From NCBI GenBank assembly GCA_037045685.1, contig JBAOII010000023.1:434001-498000 (forward strand): a stretch of 64,000 bases of DNA, written 5' to 3'. Position 1 is the stretch's first letter. The number at the start of each line of letters is the position of its first letter. A program made the translations under genes and the position numbers. Below, piece after piece: positions 59,351 through 64,000 of this stretch. The stretch comes from Competibacter_A sp037045685 (GTDB taxonomy: Bacteria > Pseudomonadota > Gammaproteobacteria > Competibacterales > Competibacteraceae). Under the pieces are notes generated by a model. The model worked only from the letters and a program-made list of their open reading frames with translations. It did not search any database and was not told where the DNA came from.

Positions 59351-60268
59351 CTATTGAGCCGCCAGCCACGCGGTCAGGTCGGCGATGGTCTGGAAATCGA
59401 GCAGGGCTTCGGCCAAGGCTTCTGTCTGGGCCAGGGAAAGCCGGCGAATCAGATGCTCCTGTGAAGCGGGCAGGGCGCCGAAACGTCGCTGTAAAAGACG
59501 CAGCACCAGTGCGACACTCTCTTCCTGCCGGCCCTCCTGCCGGCCCTCCTGATGGCCCTCCTGCCGGCCCTCCTGATGGCCCTCCTGCCGGCCCTCCTGC
59601 CGGCCCTCCGCGAAGACTTCTTGGTAAAAGCGGCTTTTTTGCAGTTCCGCGTGAGTGAGTCCGAGCATGGTTTGGATCTCCTGTCGAGTTAATTGTGGTA
59701 AACGGTAGACCAGAATCGTTTCGATGAGGTCCAGAAACTCGATTTGACGCAACGGCAGGGCTATGGATTCGGTGCGGGCGTGCCGTGCCAGATGCTGCGC
59801 CTGTCGAACCGCAACATCCGGGGAAGCAACCAGCAATTGCAGCAATTGTAGCCCAAGGCTAGGGGTAGGGAAGGTGGCCAAATCTTCCAGATACACTCGT
59901 TGCACCAGCGGCAGGGCAAGCAACTCGGCATAACGGAAATCCAGGCGTTCCATCGCCCGCTGCGGGTAGATGACCAGCGCTCGCCAAGGTCGACGCGGGA
60001 CGCTGCGGTACAGGTAGAGGAAAATTTCCGAAAAGAACCGTCCATAAAAGTCTTCGTCCGGTTGTGCCTGCGCTTCGAGAAATACCAACGGAGCATCTGG
60101 CGCGTCGGGTGGCGGCATGAGCAACCCATCCAGGCGGAAGGCGGTTTGTTTGACTTCTTCGGCGCGGAAAGCGTAACCGTCGGGATTGTCCACCGTGATC
60201 CCGGCCAATTCCAGCACCAAGGTGGGGAGCGTTTTGAACAGGCGATAGAACAAGTTGTCGGTTTTCAT
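59351..60268 (-). CDS. Rpn-family (DUF2887) PD-(D/E)XK nuclease-like protein
   Basis: The 305-residue protein starts MKTDNLFYRLFKTLPTLVLE. The nuclease-like core includes AFRLDGLLMPPP and LVFLEAQAQPDEDFYGRFF (D...ExQ pattern). Residues about 223-250 are a GRQEG/HQEG repeat, then a DUF4351-like tail (LVLRLLQRRFGALP). Rpn proteins are putative recombination-promoting nucleases, often present in many copies. It is divergent from the fad genes. Confidence 0.85.
   Translation of the reverse strand: MKTDNLFYRLFKTLPTLVLELAGITVDNPDGYAFRAEEVKQTAFRLDGLLMPPPDAPDAPLVFLEAQAQPDEDFYGRFFSEIFLYLYRSVPRRPWRALVIYPQRAMERLDFRYAELLALPLVQRVYLEDLATFPTPSLGLQLLQLLVASPDVAVRQAQHLARHARTESIALPLRQIEFLDLIETILVYRLPQLTRQEIQTMLGLTHAELQKSRFYQEVFAEGRQEGRQEGHQEGRQEGHQEGRQEGRQEESVALVLRLLQRRFGALPASQEHLIRRLSLAQTEALAEALLDFQTIADLTAWLAAQ
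59524..59607 (-). repeat. Seven 12-bp repeats in the Rpn-family gene
   Basis: The unit CCTGCCGGCCCT or CCTGATGGCCCT occurs seven times in tandem, coding GRQE/GHQE units. Copy number changes would stay in frame and lengthen a helix. Confidence 0.9.
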
Positions 60269-60318
60269 GGCGAGGGCGGAAGATCAGGAATCGACCGAGT
60301 ATAGCCCGCTCCCTTTTG

Positions 60319-60360
60319 GATTAGCCAAATCGAGAAAGCCGGGGCGTGGTCCCCGGCTTT
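60319..60360. repeat. Second copy of a 42-bp hairpin element
   Basis: This stretch matches 54626-54667 at 40 of 42 positions, including the flank gattagccaaatcgag and the stem AAAGCCGGGG/CCCCGGCTTT. Here it lies between two divergent genes, where a terminator is not needed. Confidence 0.8.
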
Positions 60361-60382
60361 ATGTTTAGCGTAGCCATTCGCC

Positions 60383-60407
60383 CCCCTCTCCCCGTGCGGG
60401 AGAGGGG
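60383..60407. repeat. REP-like palindrome
   Basis: The perfect 10-bp inverted repeat CCCCTCTCCC-cgtgc-GGGAGAGGGG is followed by G-rich DNA. This type of CCCTCTCCC palindrome is a common dispersed intergenic repeat in proteobacteria. Confidence 0.75.
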
Positions 60408-60453
60408 TGGGGGGTGAGGGGTTTCGACAGCCTGACGAGAGGATTTCACGATT

Positions 60454-62815
60454 ATGAGTAGCGCAGCATCCATCCGCCGGGTGGCGGTTCTGGGCGCGGG
60501 CGTGATGGGCGCGCAAATCGCCGCCCATCTGGCCAACGCCGATGTGCCGGTGGTGTTGTTCGACCTGCCGGCGAAGGACGGCGATCCCAACGGGATCGTG
60601 ACCAAAGCCATCGCCAGCATGGCCAAGCTCAGTCCGGCGCCGTTCGCCGTGAAGGAGCGGGCCGCCCTGATCCAGCCCGCCAACTACGACCAGCATCTGG
60701 AGGAACTGCGAAATTGCGACCTGCTGATCGAAGCCATCGCCGAGCGTCCCGACTGGAAAGCGGATCTCTATAAGCGGATTACGCCGTATGTCAGCGACCG
60801 GGCGATTCTGGCCACCAACACCTCCGGCCTGCCCCTGAGCCTGTTGGCGGAGTCGGTGCCGGAGAACCTGCGCCCGCGCTTCTGCGGCATCCATTTCTTC
60901 AACCCGCCGCGCTACATGGCGCTGGTGGAGCTGATTCCCTGCCTGACCACCGATCCGGCCATTCTCGACCTGCTGGAAACCTTCCTGGTCAGCACCTTGG
61001 GCAAGGGCGTGGTCCGCGCCAAGGACACCCCCAACTTCGTCGCCAACCGCATCGGCGTGTTTTCCATGGCGGCGACCATCCATCACACCCAGGCGTTCGG
61101 CTTGAGCCTGGATTTGGTGGACGCGCTGACCGGCCCGGCGATCGGTCGCGCCAAGAGCGCCACCTACCGCACCGCCGACATCGTCGGTCTGGACACCATG
61201 GGCCATGTGTTCAAAGGCTCGGCGCTGGCCTTGCGCGACGATCCGTGGCGACAGTACTTCAACCCGCCCGCCTGGCTGACCGCGCTGATCGACAAGGGCG
61301 CGCTGGGCCAGAAGACCAAGGCCGGCATCTACGCCAACAAGGGCAAACAGGTGCTGGATACGGCAACCGGCGAGTATCGGGACGCCGGCGCCAAACCCGA
61401 CGAGGCGGTGCAGGCGCTCCTCAAGATCAAAAATCACGCCGAGAAGTTTGCCGCCCTGCGCGCCAGCGACCACCCGCAGGCCCAATTCTTGTGGGCCATC
61501 CACCGCGATGCCTTCCACTACGCGGCGGTGCTGCTGGCGGAAATCGCCGACACCGCCCGCGACGTGGATTTCGCCATTCGCTGGGGGTTCGGCTGGGGCA
61601 TGGGTCCGTTCGAAATCTGGCAGGCTGCGGGTTGGAAGCAGGTCGCGGCCTGGATCGAGGACGACATCGCCGCCGGCAAAGCGATGACGGCGGCGCCGCT
61701 GCCGGCCTGGGTCAAGCAGGTGGACGGCGTGCATCGGCCCGAAGGTTCCTATTCGGCGGCGGAGAACGCCTACAAGCCGCGTTCGACCCTGCCGGTTTAC
61801 CGGCGCCAGCTTTATCCCGAGCAAGTGCTGGGCGAAGCGCCACCCCGCTACGGCGAGACGGTGTGGGAAAACAGCGGGGTGCGGCTGTGGACCACCGGCG
61901 ACGACATCGGTGTGCTGAGCTTCAAAAGCAAGCTGCACGTCATCGGCGACGATGTGCTGGACGGGGTGCTGGAAGCCTTGAAGATCGCCGAACAACAGTT
62001 CGACGGACTGGTGCTGTGGCAGACCGAAGCTCCGTTCAGCGCGGGCGCCAATCTGGCCCAGGCGGTGCCGGTGCTGCTGGCCGGCGATTTCGAGACGTTC
62101 GAGAACACCGTCGCCAAGTTCCAGCACACCACGAGCGCGCTGCGTTATTCCGCAATTCCAGTGGTGGCCGCTGCCCAAGGGTTGGCGCTCGGCGGCGGTT
62201 GCGAGTTCCTGATGCACTGCGACCGGGTCGTGGCGGCGCTTGGAAAGCTACATCGGTTTGGTCGAGGTCGGCGTCGGGCTGATCCCGGCCGGCGGCGGTT
62301 GCAAGGAATTCGCCCTGCGGGCGATGGACGAAGCCAAGGGCGGCGATCTGTTGCCGTTCTTGCGCCCGTATTTCGAGGCGATGGCGATGGCCAAAGTCTC
62401 GCGCAGCGCCGAGGAAGCCAAGCAACTCGGCCATCTCAAGTCGTCGGATGTGATCGTGTTCAACGCCAACGAGCTGCTGCATGTCGCCAAAGCCCAAGTC
62501 CGGGCGCTGGCCGAGACCGGCTACCGGCCGCCGCAACCGCGCAAAATTCGGGTGGCGGGCCGCACCGGCGTCGCCGCCTGTCAGATGGCGTTGGTCAACA
62601 TGCGCGACGGCGGTTTCATCTCGCCCCACGACTACCGGTTGGGCCTGAAAATCGCGACCGCGCTGTGCGGCGGCGACGTGGACCCCAATACCCTGGTGGA
62701 CGAGGCGTGGTTGCTCGGGTTGGAGCGCCAGGGCTTTGTCGAACTGGCCAAGACGCCGCTGACCCAGGCCCGGATCGAGCAGATGCTCAAGACCGGCAAG
62801 CCGCTGCGCAACTGA
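60454..62815 (+). CDS. 3-Hydroxyacyl-CoA dehydrogenase/enoyl-CoA hydratase (FadN-type), one frameshift
   Basis: The repaired protein has 786 residues. The dehydrogenase comes first (Rossmann VAVLGAGVMGAQIAAHLANA; FCGIHFFNPPRYMALVELIP), and the crotonase part is last (LWQTEAPFSAGANLAQAVPV; QGLALGGGCEFLMHCDRVVA). This is the reverse of FadB and matches B. subtilis FadN. It catalyses two beta-oxidation steps. An extra T at 62240-62241 breaks the frame; without it the joint reads VVAALESYIGLVEVGVGLIP. The thiolase follows 18 nt later. Confidence 0.9.
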
Positions 62816-62833
62816 TCGATGGGAGAAACAGTG

Positions 62834-64000
62834 ATGAGCAAGCAAGTACAGGACGCTTATATCGTGGCCGCCGCGCGCACGCCGGTCGGCAAGGTGCGCG
62901 GCGCGTTTCGCAACACCCGTCCCGACGATCTGCTGGCGCGCGTTCTGCGCGGGGTGGTGGATCGATGTCCGGGGCTGGACCCGAAGCTGATCGGCGATGT
63001 GATCGTCGGTTGCGCCATGCCGGAGGGCGAGCAGGGCATGAACGTGGCCCGCATCGGCCTGCTGCTGGCGGGACTGCCGGACAGCGTGCCCGGCATGACC
63101 ATCAATCGCTTCTGCGCCTCCGGCGTGCAGGCGGTGGCGCAGGCCGCCGACCGCATCAGGTTGGGCGAGGCGGACGTGATGCTCGCCGCCGGCACCGAAA
63201 CCATGACCATGATTCCGATGGGCGGCAACAAGATCGCCCTCAACCCCGAGGTATTCGCGACGGACGAAAACGTCGGCATCGCCTACGGCATGGGGTTGAC
63301 GGCGGAAAAGGTTGCGGAACAGTGGAAAATTTCGCGCGAGGATCAGGATGCCTTCGCCGTGGAGAGCCATCGCAGGGCCTCCGCCGCCATCGCCGGCGGC
63401 GAGTTCCGGCAGGAAATCCTGCCCTACACCGTGCTGGATCGGTCGCCGGACAGTGAGACCCTGCAGGTCAAAGTTCGCGAGCGGGTGGTGGAGAACGACG
63501 AAGGCCCGCGCGCCGACAGCAACTTGCAGGCATTGGCCAAGCTGAAGCCGGTGTTCGCCGCCCGTGGCAGCGTCACCGCCGGCAACAGCTCGCAGATGAG
63601 CGACGGCGCTGGCGCGGTGCTGCTGATGAGCGAGCGGATGGTCAAGCAGCTCAACCTGAAACCGCTGGCCCGCTTCGTCAGCTACGCGGTGGCCGGCGTG
63701 CCGGCGCGGATCATGGGCATCGGCCCGATCGCGGCGATTCCGAAGGCGCTCGACTTGGCTGGACTGCGCAAGAACGACATCGACTGGTTCGAGCTGAACG
63801 AGGCGTTCGCCGCTCAAAGTTTGGCGGTGATCCGCGATCTGGACCTCGATCCGGCCAAGGTCAACCCGTTGGGCGGCGCCATCGCGCTCGGCCATCCGCT
63901 GGGTGCGACCGGCGCGATCCGCGTCGCGACGCTGGTGCATGGCTTGCGCCGGCGGGGCGGGAAGTATGGCATGGTGACCATGTGCATCGGCACCGGCATG
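62834..64000 (+). CDS. fadA: Acetyl-CoA C-acyltransferase (thiolase), 3' end beyond window
   Basis: 389 codons are visible and the frame is open to the window end. The start ATG follows GGGAG. The nucleophilic Cys is in NRFCASGVQAVAQAA. GHPLGATGAIRVATL carries the catalytic His, and CIGTGM, the second Cys site, is the last thing seen. It completes beta-oxidation with the FadN-type protein. A few residues are missing at the C-terminus. Confidence 0.95.
   Translation, partial: MSKQVQDAYIVAAARTPVGKVRGAFRNTRPDDLLARVLRGVVDRCPGLDPKLIGDVIVGCAMPEGEQGMNVARIGLLLAGLPDSVPGMTINRFCASGVQAVAQAADRIRLGEADVMLAAGTETMTMIPMGGNKIALNPEVFATDENVGIAYGMGLTAEKVAEQWKISREDQDAFAVESHRRASAAIAGGEFRQEILPYTVLDRSPDSETLQVKVRERVVENDEGPRADSNLQALAKLKPVFAARGSVTAGNSSQMSDGAGAVLLMSERMVKQLNLKPLARFVSYAVAGVPARIMGIGPIAAIPKALDLAGLRKNDIDWFELNEAFAAQSLAVIRDLDLDPAKVNPLGGAIALGHPLGATGAIRVATLVHGLRRRGGKYGMVTMCIGTGM

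Overview
The window is a 64-kb piece of a GC-rich gammaproteobacterial chromosome. The evidence is the mutL-miaA-hfq-hflX-hflK-hflC-(DUF2065)-hisZ-purA-rnr-rlmB order, BamC, GcvR, an exosortase-A (XrtA) type exopolysaccharide operon and a PsrA-type fatty-acid regulator. Membership of the Competibacteraceae (Candidatus Competibacter/Contendobacter) is my guess from this gene mix and is not proven here.

Layout. 0-1.7 kb: three small secreted proteins on the minus strand, one with an extreme Gly/Met repeat. 2.0-6.7 kb: a conflict or programmed-death module made of an EACC1-like protein, a CHAT protease-NTPase-TPR protein with near-identical 120-nt repeats, and a YoeB toxin-antitoxin pair. 6.75-11.5 kb: the prkA-yeaH-spoVR stress operon. 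12.2-17.5 kb: AI-2E family transporter, cardiolipin synthase, PhoH-PIN protein, Bcp and GcvR. 17.6-32.7 kb: housekeeping block from dapA-bamC-mutL to rlmB, with one tRNA-Leu(CAG). 32.7-37.1 kb: an Att-type ABC exporter operon (lipocalin-like hydratase, large permease, ATPase). 37.3-43.5 kb: five-gene XrtA exopolysaccharide operon. 43.6-49.2 kb: a type VI secretion island (single-chain TssB-TssC-like protein, VgrG, DUF4123 adaptor, duplicated-domain protein). 49.2-52.0 kb: the XrtA-associated PLP decarboxylase and acyl-CoA ligase. 52.2-54.7 kb: glutaredoxin-like protein, PsrA regulator with its operator, FadL-type porin. 54.7-57.8 kb: an AT-rich accessory patch with an FG-GAP repeat protein whose 5' end is cut by an ISL3-family insertion, plus a small secreted protein. 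58.0-64.0 kb: LuxR regulator, Rpn-family nuclease, and a FadN-type multifunctional beta-oxidation protein with its thiolase, which runs off the window.

A striking technical feature is that ten genes have broken reading frames. In every case removing single inserted bases (16 in all) restores one full-length frame, and the corrected lengths all divide by three. The breaks hit housekeeping genes such as mutL as well as accessory genes. I read them as insertion-type sequencing errors, not gene decay, and annotate the repaired spans as single genes.

Working together: PsrA, FadL and FadN/thiolase form a fatty-acid uptake and beta-oxidation theme. The XrtA exopolysaccharide genes and the acyl ligase/decarboxylase pair look like one locus split by the T6SS island. 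The CHAT/EACC1 module with the toxin-antitoxin pair is the best candidate for an under-described biological conflict system.
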